This document shows positions 53,145-61,420 of a DNA stretch of 64,000 bases, in pieces (the first letter of the stretch is position 1; each line of letters begins with the position of its first letter). The position numbers and the translations under genes are program-made. Origin of the DNA: JABSSA01 sp039984715 (GTDB lineage: Bacteria; Pseudomonadota; Alphaproteobacteria; Rhodobacterales; Rhodobacteraceae); the NCBI GenBank assembly GCA_039984715.1, contig JBDWUA010000012.1, positions 124,001 through 188,000 on the forward strand, in the 5' to 3' direction. The notes under the pieces are model-generated. The model was not told where the DNA came from and did not search any database. It saw nothing but the letters and a program-made list of their open reading frames with translations.

Positions 53145-53498
53145 TTAGCTCGCCTTATCCAAAAGCGCCAGAATATCGTCGCCTTGGTTCTCTTCTTTTT
53201 GGGCCACAAGTTTGGAATTTTCCCGCTCAAGACGACGAAGATCGCGTCCTTTTTGGGCCGCATCGGCCCGTATCGCATGTTCTCGAAACCATTCCCAAAC
53301 GAAACCAACGAACAGACCAACGATGATGCTGCCCAAGATAACGATGAACAATGGCAGTTCGATTTTAGGGTTCAACGCAAAATGACCAGACAATTCATCC
53401 GGCAGTATTTGCAACTGAACCATATTGCGATTGGCATAGGCCACACCTGCCAAAGCAATGGCAAACACAACCATGCAGGCAATTCGAATGAAACGCAT
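53145..53498 (-). CDS. LapA family membrane protein
   Basis: A 117-residue protein with two hydrophobic segments (IRIACMVVFAIALAGVAYA and LPLFIVILGSIIVGLFVGFV) and a charged coiled-coil tail, typical of the lipopolysaccharide assembly protein A domain (PF06305). It shares one base with the ihfB stop (TAATG) and precedes trpF. In enterobacteria LapA/YciS proteins act on LpxC turnover with LapB; no LapB gene is visible here. Confidence 0.87.
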   Translation of the reverse strand: MRFIRIACMVVFAIALAGVAYANRNMVQLQILPDELSGHFALNPKIELPLFIVILGSIIVGLFVGFVWEWFREHAIRADAAQKGRDLRRLERENSKLVAQKEENQGDDILALLDKAS

Positions 53499-53782
53499 TA
53501 GGCTTTCCCGTTCAGACGATCGCGTAAAAGCTTGCCAGTTTTAAAGAACGGGACATGCTTTTGATCAACTTCGACCGTCTCACCTGTACGGGGATTACGG
53601 CCAGTTCGTGCATCTCGTTCCTTGACTGAGAAGGCTCCGAACCCTCGCAATTCGACACGATCACCGCGCGACATCGCGTCAGTCACCTCTTCGAATATAG
53701 TGTTCACGATCCGCTCAACGTCACGCTGATATAAATGCGGATTTTCGTCTGCGATCTTCTGGATCAATTCAGACCGGATCAT
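53498..53782 (-). CDS. ihfB: Integration host factor beta subunit
   Basis: A 94-residue DNA-bending protein. MIRSELIQKIADENPHLYQ is the N-terminal helix pair, RGFGAFSVKERDARTGRNPR is the beta-arm with the Pro that intercalates DNA, and GETVEVDQKHVPFFKTGKLL follows. The ATG at 53782 is chosen (GGGGGC upstream) over 53872. Next genes: lapA-like, trpF and trpB on the same strand. Confidence 0.95.
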   Translation of the reverse strand: MIRSELIQKIADENPHLYQRDVERIVNTIFEEVTDAMSRGDRVELRGFGAFSVKERDARTGRNPRTGETVEVDQKHVPFFKTGKLLRDRLNGKA

Positions 53783-54301
53783 AAACGCCCCCTTGCTTGT
53801 TCGAGATGCAGTAGATTGCACTATAAGCAGAATAAGACGGTAGCGGAATAGATCGGTTGCGTTCAGATTCAACTATTTGGTGCCGATGCCCCTGTTTTAT
53901 CAAGAAATGTCTCGCTTGCCTCTCCTCTACCGGCGGATCAATGCCAATAATCTCGCTTCGCTCTGTTTAATGATTCGGGTGGGTTTTTCTACTTACGCGA
54001 GGTCAGCGGAAAGAATCAGCACACTCGCCAGCTCGCGCAAATGAGAATCCGGTTCGAAAAGCATAGTGGGCCGGTTGTTCGTGTTTTTTGACACTTTGAC
54101 GTGTCGGCTTTCGGGTCGAGCCGCAATAAATCCTCCATCAATTTCATTAGAAACGATTGCAGGAATTGAATGACTTTAATGATTGCCGGTCATTGTGTGG
54201 TTTAAAATTTCCGAGAAACAATTGCCACGGATAAACTGTGTGGCCCTCACATTCGGCTTTCTGTCATCTCAACCAGAGTCAATTTCGTGGTTTAAACGAA
54301 A
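53783..54301. other. 519-bp gap between rpsA terminator and ihfB
   Basis: No gene is visible. A hairpin pair lies at 54090-54122: GACAC/GTGTC around TTTGAC, then GGCT/AGCC. There is no T-tract in the right place for a terminator. It must hold the ihfB promoter. I checked for tRNA-like folding near the GGTTCGAA at about 54051-54058 and found no matching stems. Confidence 0.4.
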
Positions 54302-54329
54302 AAAGGCCCCGCCAATTGGCAGGGCCTTT
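54302..54329 (-). terminator. Rho-independent terminator of rpsA
   Basis: AAAGGCCC (54302-54309) pairs with GGGCCTTT (54322-54329) and encloses GCCAATTGGC. The A-run at 54299-54304 gives a T6 tract on the minus strand, 20-48 bp after the rpsA stop. Confidence 0.92.
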
Positions 54330-54349
54330 CCATAATCTTGAACCTAGGT

Positions 54350-56026
54350 TTATTCGTCGCCTTTAAGCGCAGCACCCAAAATATCGCCCAAAGATGCACC
54401 TGAATCAGAGGAGCCATACTGTTGAACGGCCTCTTTTTCTTCTGCGATCTCACGCGCTTTGATGGATACGCCCAAACGACGTGCTTTGTTGTCGACGTTG
54501 GTGATGCGAACATCCACCTTGTCACCAACTGAGAAACGCTCGGGGCGCTGCTCGGCACGATCACGCGACAAGTCGGAGCGGCGAATAAAGGACTTCATGC
54601 CTTCGTATTCCACTTCGACGCCACCGTCTTCGATTGCAGTCACATTCACTGTCACGATCGAACCGCGCTTTACGCCGCCAGTCGCTTCGGCAAATTTGTC
54701 TCCGCCAACACCTTTGATCGAAAGCGAGATACGCTCTTTCTCGACGTCGACTTCAGACACGATCGCTTTGACTTCGTCGCCCTTGCGATAGTTCTGAATG
54801 GCATCTTCGCCACGTTCGTCCCAGCTGAGGTCTGACAAGTGGACCATGCCGTCGATGTCGCCCGGCAGACCAACAAACAAACCGAATTCGGTGATGTTTT
54901 TGACTTCGCCTTCGACTTCTGTTCCCTCGGGGTGTGTTTCTTCGAACACTTCCCATGGGTTGCGCATTGTCTGCTTGAGACCCAAAGAAACGCGACGCTT
55001 GGTGCCGTCGATTTCCAGAACCATGACTTCGACTTCTTGCGAAGTAGAAACGATTTTTCCGGGGTGTACGTTCTTTTTCGTCCAGGACATTTCCGAAACG
55101 TGCACCAGACCTTCAACACCGGGTTCCAGTTCAACAAACGCACCGTAATCGGTGATGTTTGTGACGCGGCCCTGATGAGTCGATTCCAGCGGATATTTCG
55201 CAGCAACCAGATCCCATGGATCGTCTTGCAATTGCTTCAGGCCAAGGCTGATGCGGTGAGTTTCCTTGTTGATCTTGATGACTTGGACGTTGATCGTCTC
55301 GCCAATTGTCAAGATTTCCGAAGGATGGTTCACACGGCGCCATGCCATGTCTGTCACGTGCAACAAGCCGTCGACACCACCAAGATCCACGAATGCACCG
55401 TATTCTGTGATGTTCTTAACGACGCCTTCAACGTTCTGACCTTCGGCCAGGTTGCCGATAACTTCGGCGCGCTGTTCGGCACGTGATTCTTCAAGAATCG
55501 CACGACGTGACACAACAATGTTGCCCCGACGGCGGTCCATTTTCAAAATCTGGAATGGCTGCTTGAGACCCATCAAAGGTCCAGCGTCACGCACAGGGCG
55601 CACGTCAACTTGCGAACCGGGCAAGAAGGCCACGGCACCACCAAGGTCGACCGTAAAGCCGCCTTTGACGCGACCAAAGATTGCGCCTTCGACGCGTGCT
55701 TCGCCAGCGTATGCTTTTTCCAGACGATCCCAGGCTTCTTCGCGACGCGCCATTTCACGAGAAATAACCGCTTCGCCGCGCGCATTTTCAGCAGCGCGCA
55801 AGTAAACCTCAACTTCATCGCCTACAGCGATTTCAGGGGCTTCACCGGGATTTGCGAATTCTTTAAGATCAACGCGGCCTTCCATTTTGTAGCCGACGTC
55901 GATGATGGCTTGTCCCGCTTCGATTGCGATGACTTTACCTTTGACAACAGACCCTTCGTCGGGTGTGTCCATTTCGAAGCTTTCGTTTAGGAGGGCTTCG
56001 AATTCCTCCATCGTTGTGTTTGCCAT
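54350..56026 (-). CDS. rpsA: 30S ribosomal protein S1
   Basis: A 558-residue S1 with six S1 (OB-fold) repeats, the full proteobacterial set; examples are GSVVKGKVIAIEAGQAIIDV (repeat 1) and GRVTNITDYGAFVELEPGVE (repeat 4). S1 binds mRNA and helps start translation. AAGGAAC lies upstream of the ATG. In many alphaproteobacteria cmk precedes rpsA; here cmk is 4 kb away in the opposite direction, so the order has been rearranged. Confidence 0.96.
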   Translation of the reverse strand: MANTTMEEFEALLNESFEMDTPDEGSVVKGKVIAIEAGQAIIDVGYKMEGRVDLKEFANPGEAPEIAVGDEVEVYLRAAENARGEAVISREMARREEAWDRLEKAYAGEARVEGAIFGRVKGGFTVDLGGAVAFLPGSQVDVRPVRDAGPLMGLKQPFQILKMDRRRGNIVVSRRAILEESRAEQRAEVIGNLAEGQNVEGVVKNITEYGAFVDLGGVDGLLHVTDMAWRRVNHPSEILTIGETINVQVIKINKETHRISLGLKQLQDDPWDLVAAKYPLESTHQGRVTNITDYGAFVELEPGVEGLVHVSEMSWTKKNVHPGKIVSTSQEVEVMVLEIDGTKRRVSLGLKQTMRNPWEVFEETHPEGTEVEGEVKNITEFGLFVGLPGDIDGMVHLSDLSWDERGEDAIQNYRKGDEVKAIVSEVDVEKERISLSIKGVGGDKFAEATGGVKRGSIVTVNVTAIEDGGVEVEYEGMKSFIRRSDLSRDRAEQRPERFSVGDKVDVRITNVDNKARRLGVSIKAREIAEEKEAVQQYGSSDSGASLGDILGAALKGDE

Positions 56027-56113
56027 CTGGCGTTATGTTCCTTTTAGGTCATTTACTGGCCGTGCGGTTGTCTCCGCCGGTCTTGGATTGGTCAGGTGAT
56101 CCACAAAACAAAG

Positions 56114-56133
56114 AGGGTCGGCAACCCGACCCT
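56114..56133 (-). terminator. Hairpin between the ABC permease gene and rpsA
   Basis: AGGGTCGG (56114-56121) and CCGACCCT (56126-56133) form an exact 8-bp stem around CAAC. On the minus strand it is followed by CTTTGTTTTG, so it may end the permease transcript, or belong to the rpsA leader 88 bp upstream of the start. The 150 bases above it hold no gene I can support. Confidence 0.65.
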
Positions 56134-56288
56134 GCTCGCTCTTTGTCATGCAGTGGTTGACCACCTTGTAGACGAGCGCGCGTATAAAGGAGCAATCTAG
56201 CAAGAGCAAGTGTTTCCGCCAATTGCACAGTGTTGCGCGCAATCAATACCCAGAGCTCGGACCTGAACGGAGGGTAGAATCGCAAGGT

Positions 56289-57071
56289 CTAACGACCTGC
56301 ACTTTTCTTCATGCGGTGTTCTAGGGCACGCAACATAAGTGACAGCCCGATCGTCATGGTCAGATAGATCAACGCGACAACGTTATAGGTTTCAAAGTAT
56401 CTGAAATTGCCCGCCGCAGTCACTTTGCCAATTTGCGCAAGATCAAGCACGCCAACAACTGAGACCAACGAACTGTCTTTGACCATCGCCACGAAATCGT
56501 TTCCCAACGGTGGCAAGATGATACGCACAGCTTGCGGAAACACGACGAATCGAAATCGGTTCCAACGCGACAGCCCCAATGTTTCGGCGGCTTCAATCTG
56601 ACCTTCGTCAACAGATTGCAATCCTGCGCGAAAAATCTCAGCTAGGAAGCTGGAATAGGCCAGAACCAACGCCAAGACCGCCCGCCAGAGCAATGAAAAA
56701 TCTCGGGTGCGAATGTCTTCAAAAGGCAGCCAGTTCCAAAAGCTGACCAATCCGGGCGCAACGACAAAGGCCACATAAAGCAGCAACACCAAGATCGGCA
56801 GGCCGCGCATCACTTCGACATAGAACCGGGAAACCTGACGAAGCACGATTGAGCCGGACAATTGCATCAACGCCAATCCCAAACCGATGAGACAGGCGAA
56901 CAGATACCCGACAACGCTCACCATGATGGTGATGCCGATGCCCTGTTTGAGCTTGCCAAAAACGTCTGAATAAAGGTCGTTGCTTGCCACTTGCCAAAAC
57001 GCCCAAGCAAGCAATCCAGCGACAGCGACCAACCAATAAGGAAAGTCACCGTCTTTCTTTTTGCTTCTCAA
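56289..57071 (-). CDS. Amino-acid ABC transporter permease
   Basis: A 260-residue membrane protein with the polar amino-acid (HisM/GlnP-type) permease layout: YSDVFGKLKQGIGITIMVSV, the segment LIGLGLALMQL, and EAA-like loop QIEAAETLGLSRWNRFRFVVFPQAVR. It follows the binding protein gene by 3 bp. No ATPase gene is adjacent, so either another system supplies it or it is elsewhere. Confidence 0.9.
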   Translation of the reverse strand: MRSKKKDGDFPYWLVAVAGLLAWAFWQVASNDLYSDVFGKLKQGIGITIMVSVVGYLFACLIGLGLALMQLSGSIVLRQVSRFYVEVMRGLPILVLLLYVAFVVAPGLVSFWNWLPFEDIRTRDFSLLWRAVLALVLAYSSFLAEIFRAGLQSVDEGQIEAAETLGLSRWNRFRFVVFPQAVRIILPPLGNDFVAMVKDSSLVSVVGVLDLAQIGKVTAAGNFRYFETYNVVALIYLTMTIGLSLMLRALEHRMKKSAGR

Positions 57072-57074
57072 GAT

Positions 57075-57866
57075 TTAGCCGCCAATTTTAAAATCTAGGA
57101 ACCACTTTTTGTTCAAGGCCTCAAGCGTGCCATCTGCCGCCATAGACGCAATCGCAGCATTAATAGGTGCAACAAGGTCCGACCCTTTAGGAAAGATAAA
57201 ACCGAAATCTTCTGTACCCATTTTTTCACCAACGATTTTCAGATCACCGTCCGATGCGTCAACATACCCGTTCCCGGCTGTGCCATCTGTCAGGACCAAA
57301 TCCACATCACCTGTGCGCAGTGCTTGTACCCCTGCCCCAAAGGTTTCGAACAACTTGATCCTTGGGTTGGATTCGTTGCCGTCCAAGACATCGTACACAC
57401 CGACATAAAACGGGGTTGTACCCGGCTGCGCTGCGATCAACAGATCTTCATCCGCCCCGAATTCTTTGGCATTGCTAAACCGATCCTCATCGCCTCGCAC
57501 CATCATGACCATTTCTGATGTCATGTACTTGTCTGAAAAGTCGACTTTTTCCTTGCGGTCATCGCGGATCGTGATCCCGGTCATCCCCAAGTCAAACTGA
57601 CCTTCACTGACCGCAGCGATCATAGCGTCCCAGCTGATGTTTTCATAGACAACTGTGATATTCAGACGTTGCGCGATTTCGACCATCGCATCGTATTCCC
57701 AACCGACCGCATCGCCAGACGCCGGATCAATAAACTGCAATGGTGGGTATGCGTTTTCCGTGACGATCACGACTTCTTTTCCGCCAAGGTCCGGCAGGTG
57801 TCCGTCGGCCAATGCGCCGCTCGCGAATGTGATGGCTGCGATAGCTGTGCTTAGATATTTCAACAA
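57075..57866 (-). CDS. Amino-acid ABC transporter substrate-binding protein (family 3)
   Basis: A 263-residue exported protein: signal MLKYLSTAIAAITFASGALA, then KEVVIVTENAYPPLQFIDPA and VGWEYDAMVEIAQRL, the family-3 pattern. GMTGITIRDDRKEKVDFSDKY contains the ligand-binding Arg and Asp. It binds a polar amino acid or similar; the ligand is not predictable. The start is TTG (57866) with GGGGGAT upstream; the SD is inside the hairpin listed separately. Confidence 0.9.
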   Translation of the reverse strand: MLKYLSTAIAAITFASGALADGHLPDLGGKEVVIVTENAYPPLQFIDPASGDAVGWEYDAMVEIAQRLNITVVYENISWDAMIAAVSEGQFDLGMTGITIRDDRKEKVDFSDKYMTSEMVMMVRGDEDRFSNAKEFGADEDLLIAAQPGTTPFYVGVYDVLDGNESNPRIKLFETFGAGVQALRTGDVDLVLTDGTAGNGYVDASDGDLKIVGEKMGTEDFGFIFPKGSDLVAPINAAIASMAADGTLEALNKKWFLDFKIGG

Positions 57867-57875
57867 GGTCTATAT

Positions 57876-57905
57876 CCCCCTCTAAGTGTCACACAATTGA
57901 GGGGG
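57876..57905 (-). promoter_or_regulatory. Hairpin covering the ribosome binding site of the binding-protein gene
   Basis: CCCCCTC (57876-57882) pairs with GAGGGGG (57899-57905) with an inner GTGT/ACAC pairing in the loop. On the minus strand the GAGGGGG on the 3' side is the SD of the TTG start at 57866, so folding would mask it. A post-transcriptional switch is possible. Confidence 0.6.
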
Positions 57906-57928
57906 AGTATGAGCGGCATCGTTAAAAG

Positions 57929-57954
57929 GGCAAGGCCCTTAGCTGGGCTTTGCC
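57929..57954 (-). terminator. Terminator of the hypothetical gene at 57955
   Basis: GGCAAGGCCC (57929-57938), loop TTAGCT, GGGCTTTGCC (57945-57954), one mismatch. On the minus strand TTTT follows. It separates this gene from the binding-protein gene. Confidence 0.75.
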
Positions 57955-58524
57955 TTATATTTCCTCGCCACGCTTTTTGAGTTCTTCGAAAAGGTCACGA
58001 AATATGCCGTTTGAATCACCGCCGCCAAAAGTCATCGCCCCACCTGAATAAGCGCCACCATAGGTGCGTGCGACATTCACGGTTTGGATCAGCGCCGACA
58101 AAAATTGTTCGCGTTCCAATTCGGCCAATGGATGAATGAAGACCCCCCACAACCGACCCCGCGCAACCGCGTACCGCGCATCCAATGCGCTGTCGAAATT
58201 GGCTTGCATCAAACGCATCAGCTCATCGGCCGTCAAACCATCCGCAGACCGGATCGGAACCATAGCGCGCATGCGATTGGCCACAGGATCCGTGATCACG
58301 ATTATCGGGATGTCTTCGATCGTCAGTTCCATTGCCGTGCCACGCAGAACGGCCTCGGGATCGACAGCCTGAACAATCTGCCCCAACCGTTCCACGGTCA
58401 TTGGTTCTTCTGTCTGCACTTCTGGGACGACCTCAGTTTCCTGATTGTCCTGATTAGATGTGTCTTGAGCCCAAGTAACTGAACCCGCAATGACAAGAGC
58501 AACGGTGACAAGCAGACGACGCAT
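57955..58524 (-). CDS. Secreted hypothetical protein
   Basis: A 189-residue protein with signal MRRLLVTVALVIAGSVTWAQ, followed by an acidic linker (TSNQDNQETEVVPEVQTEE) and a helical/beta domain: TVERLGQIVQAVDPEAVL, LTIEDIPIIVITDPVANRM and LMRLMQANFDSALDARYAVA. The pattern resembles the type III secretion chaperone-like / YbjN-like fold, but I cannot name the family. It ends in a Gly-rich stretch and a charged tail. Probably periplasmic. Confidence 0.7.
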   Translation of the reverse strand: MRRLLVTVALVIAGSVTWAQDTSNQDNQETEVVPEVQTEEPMTVERLGQIVQAVDPEAVLRGTAMELTIEDIPIIVITDPVANRMRAMVPIRSADGLTADELMRLMQANFDSALDARYAVARGRLWGVFIHPLAELEREQFLSALIQTVNVARTYGGAYSGGAMTFGGGDSNGIFRDLFEELKKRGEEI

Positions 58525-58656
58525 GTTTGTTTTCCTTTTTTCCTTTGTCTTGAACCTACGGTGCCGCAGATCATTCGTCCAAGCAACGTTTGGTGAACGT
58601 CTGGACGATTTGCCTCGCGCGGGTTAGTGCTGCGTCAAACTAATAAGAGGCTAAAC

Positions 58657-60003
58657 ATGTCGAGCCACGGCGATCCAATTCAAATGCAATCTAAGGCCAG
58701 CGGACCGTTGCAAGGCACCGCACATGTACCGGGGGACAAATCGATCTCGCACCGGTCCCTTATTCTTGGGGCTTTGAGTGTTGGTGAAACAACAATCAAA
58801 GGGCTTTTGGAAGGTCAGGACGTTCTTGATACCGCCAAAGCCATGCAAGCGTTTGGCGCACAGGTAGAACGCGATGATGACGGGACATGGCATGTAAATG
58901 GTGTCGGCGTTGGGGGCTTTGCGGAACCGGATCAGGTGATCGATTGCGGAAATTCGGGCACCGGGGTGCGTTTGATCATGGGCGCCATGGCAACTTCCCC
59001 AATTTCAGCCACCTTCACGGGGGATGCGTCTTTGAACAAGCGTCCCATGGCACGCGTTACTGATCCGCTGGCTTTGTTCGGGTGTCAGACTGTGGGCCGA
59101 TCCGAGGGTCGATTGCCCATGACTTTGGTCGGTGCGGACGACCCTGTGCCTGTCAATTACACCGTGCCGGTCCCATCCGCTCAGGTGAAATCAGCCGTTT
59201 TGTTTGCGGGATTGAACGCACCGGGCCAGACGATCGTTATCGAAAAAGAGGCAACACGTGATCACACCGAACGCATGTTTGCTGGGTTTGGCGCTGAGAT
59301 CACGACCGAAGAAACGAACGAAGGCCGCGTTATCACCTTGACGGGTCAACCAGAGCTGACGCCACAGCACATTGAAGTGCCACGCGATCCGTCTTCTGCT
59401 GCATTTCCGGTGTGTGCGGCATTGATCGTGCCCGGATCGGATGTTTTGGTTCCCAATATTGGATTGAACCCAACGCGCGCTGGTCTGTATTTCACGTTGC
59501 GCGACATGGGCGCAGATTTGACGTTTGAAAACGAACGCGAAGAAGGCGGCGAACCTGTCGCTGATTTGCGCGCACGGTTTTCACCTGATCTGGTGGGAAT
59601 AGAAGTTCCCGCACATCGCGCCGCAAGTATGATTGATGAATATCCTGTCCTGTCAGTCGTCGCCTCTTTTGCAAAAGGGGAAACCCATATGCCGGGTGTC
59701 AAAGAGCTGCGCGTCAAAGAAAGCGACCGGATTGCCGCCATGGCGGATGGTTTGCGCGCGGCAGGCGTGACAATCGATGATGGTCCGGATTGGTGGACCG
59801 TTCATGGGCTTGGCCATGGCAATGTGCGCGGTGGTATGACGGCGGCAACGCATCTGGATCACCGGATTGCGATGTCGTTCCTTGTCATGGGAATGGCGAC
59901 GCAACAGCCCGTTACACTGGACGACGGTGGACCAATCGCGACATCCTTTCCTATTTTCGAAACTTTGATGGGCGATATGGGCGCACATATCGAACGACTA
60001 TGA
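58657..60003 (+). CDS. aroA: 3-phosphoshikimate 1-carboxyvinyltransferase (EPSP synthase)
   Basis: A 448-residue EPSP synthase of the shikimate pathway. HVPGDKSISHRSLILGAL is the shikimate-binding start, LNKRPM the PEP loop, and EVPRDPSSAAFPVCAALI and KELRVKESDRIAAMADGL later signatures. AAGAGG lies upstream of the ATG at 58657. It overlaps cmk by 4 bp (ATGA), so both are translated together. Confidence 0.96.
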   Translation: MSSHGDPIQMQSKASGPLQGTAHVPGDKSISHRSLILGALSVGETTIKGLLEGQDVLDTAKAMQAFGAQVERDDDGTWHVNGVGVGGFAEPDQVIDCGNSGTGVRLIMGAMATSPISATFTGDASLNKRPMARVTDPLALFGCQTVGRSEGRLPMTLVGADDPVPVNYTVPVPSAQVKSAVLFAGLNAPGQTIVIEKEATRDHTERMFAGFGAEITTEETNEGRVITLTGQPELTPQHIEVPRDPSSAAFPVCAALIVPGSDVLVPNIGLNPTRAGLYFTLRDMGADLTFENEREEGGEPVADLRARFSPDLVGIEVPAHRAASMIDEYPVLSVVASFAKGETHMPGVKELRVKESDRIAAMADGLRAAGVTIDDGPDWWTVHGLGHGNVRGGMTAATHLDHRIAMSFLVMGMATQQPVTLDDGGPIATSFPIFETLMGDMGAHIERL

Positions 60004-60620
60004 CCGAACCATTCACAGTTGCGATAGACGGGCCCGCGGCGGCGGGCAAAGGCACGATAGGCCGCGCCATTGCCGCGCGATTTGGGTTTGCGCATCTTGA
60101 TACCGGTCTGCTGTATCGCGTTGTTGGCGCAGCGACATTGCGCGGAGTTCCGGCCATCCAAGCCGCTCAGGCCGTTAAGCGCGAGGCGTTAGAGGACCCT
60201 GCCCTGCGAACCCCGGAGGTTGCACAAGCGGCATCTCAAGTCGCTGTCATTCCCGAAGTTCGGGCGGCATTGCTGGATTTTCAACGCGCCTTTGCGCGAC
60301 GTGCGGGGGGCGCTGTGTTAGACGGTCGCGATATCGGCACCGTCATATGTCCGCAAGCCGAGGTGCAATTGTTCGTCACCGCCAGTGCTGAGGTGCGCGC
60401 AGAGCGGCGTCACAAAGAACTGGCCGACAAAAACATCGACACAAATCTTCAGGACGTGCTTGCCGATGTCAAAGCACGGGATGCGCGTGACACAGACCGT
60501 GCAGCCGCGCCTTTGAAGCCATCAACCAAAGCTCACATCTTGGACACATCAGATATTCCGGTTGACGCCGCAATCGCCAAGGCCATCGAACTTGTCCAAC
60601 ACGCCTTTCAATTTGACTAG
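60000..60620 (+). CDS. cmk: Cytidylate kinase
   Basis: A 206-residue NMP kinase phosphorylating CMP/dCMP. AIDGPAAAGKGTIGRAIAAR is the P-loop, LDTGLLYRVVGAATLR is the CMP-binding region, and LDGRDIGTVICPQAEVQLFV follows. Start ATG overlaps the aroA stop. The open frame reaches back to 59790 but that is inside aroA. rpsA, which usually follows cmk, is on the other strand to the left. Confidence 0.95.
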   Translation: MTEPFTVAIDGPAAAGKGTIGRAIAARFGFAHLDTGLLYRVVGAATLRGVPAIQAAQAVKREALEDPALRTPEVAQAASQVAVIPEVRAALLDFQRAFARRAGGAVLDGRDIGTVICPQAEVQLFVTASAEVRAERRHKELADKNIDTNLQDVLADVKARDARDTDRAAAPLKPSTKAHILDTSDIPVDAAIAKAIELVQHAFQFD

Positions 60621-60635
60621 CCATTGGCAGGCGTC

Positions 60636-61340
60636 TCAAACGCGCCGGAATGTCAGATAATGCGGGGTGCGCCCTTCGCGCAGGGCTTTTTGCTCGTACC
60701 GGGTGGAAATCCAATCATCCCACGCAACGCCCCAATTTTTCGGATCGTCGTCAACCATTTCAAACCCGAACTGCGGAACCTCTGCACATGTTTGGCGCAC
60801 ATAGTCTTCGATGTCTGTTGCAACCCGGAATTCCGAGCCCGGCTTTAGAACACGCGCCAAAGGGACAAGATGTTCTTCGGTTACGAAACGGCGGCGATGG
60901 TGTCGCGTTTTTGGCCAAGGGTCCGGATACAAAAGAAACGCCTTTGAAATCGATGCTTCGGGCAGGACGTCGAGCAAATCACGGACATCGCCCGGGTGAA
61001 CGCACAAGTTATCAACCTCCGCAGCCCGGATTTTTCCCAACAACATAGCCACGCCGTTGATATACGGTTCCGCGCCAATGATCCCCACATCCGGGTTTAA
61101 GGCGGCTTGGTGCACAAGATGTTCGCCGCCGCCAAATCCGACTTCTAACCAAACGTCACGCCCATCGAAAAGCGACTTCAGATCTAACGGAGTCCGCTCC
61201 GGGTTTTGATCCCATTCAACGTTTCCGGGACTAAGGGCTGCTAGGTCTTCGCTGAGGTAAGCGCGATAAGATTGCTTGAGCGTCTTGCCTCTGATCCGGC
61301 CATAAAAATTGCGATGAGGGCGTTTTGTTGTTTCAGTCAT
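60636..61340 (-). CDS. trmB: tRNA (guanine-46-N7)-methyltransferase
   Basis: A 234-residue SAM-dependent enzyme. GRIRGKTLKQSYRAYLSED, WLEVGFGGGEHLVHQAAL (SAM motif) and LYPDPWPKTRHHRRRFVTEE (the DPWPK-H-RR catalytic block) match TrmB. It converges on cmk (15-bp gap). Upstream is a LysR gene on the same strand, 80 bp away. Confidence 0.96.
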   Translation of the reverse strand: MTETTKRPHRNFYGRIRGKTLKQSYRAYLSEDLAALSPGNVEWDQNPERTPLDLKSLFDGRDVWLEVGFGGGEHLVHQAALNPDVGIIGAEPYINGVAMLLGKIRAAEVDNLCVHPGDVRDLLDVLPEASISKAFLLYPDPWPKTRHHRRRFVTEEHLVPLARVLKPGSEFRVATDIEDYVRQTCAEVPQFGFEMVDDDPKNWGVAWDDWISTRYEQKALREGRTPHYLTFRRV

Positions 61341-61420
61341 GCCGCGCGATGTAGAGCCAGATCAACAAATGCGCAACGGTTCGATTTTACAATAACGGTC
61401 TTCCTGACCCTCGCCGTGCA

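Noticed and set aside
54040..54070. GGTTCGAA resembling a tRNA T-loop
   Set aside because: No pairing arms on either side and no acceptor stem.
56134..56288. Possible tRNA or small RNA upstream of rpsA (GTGGTCAACCAC hairpin)
   Set aside because: No cloverleaf can be built on either strand; only the terminator-like hairpin is supported.
59790..59999. Upstream extension of the cmk frame
   Set aside because: Within aroA in a different frame; the P-loop start at 60000 is standard.
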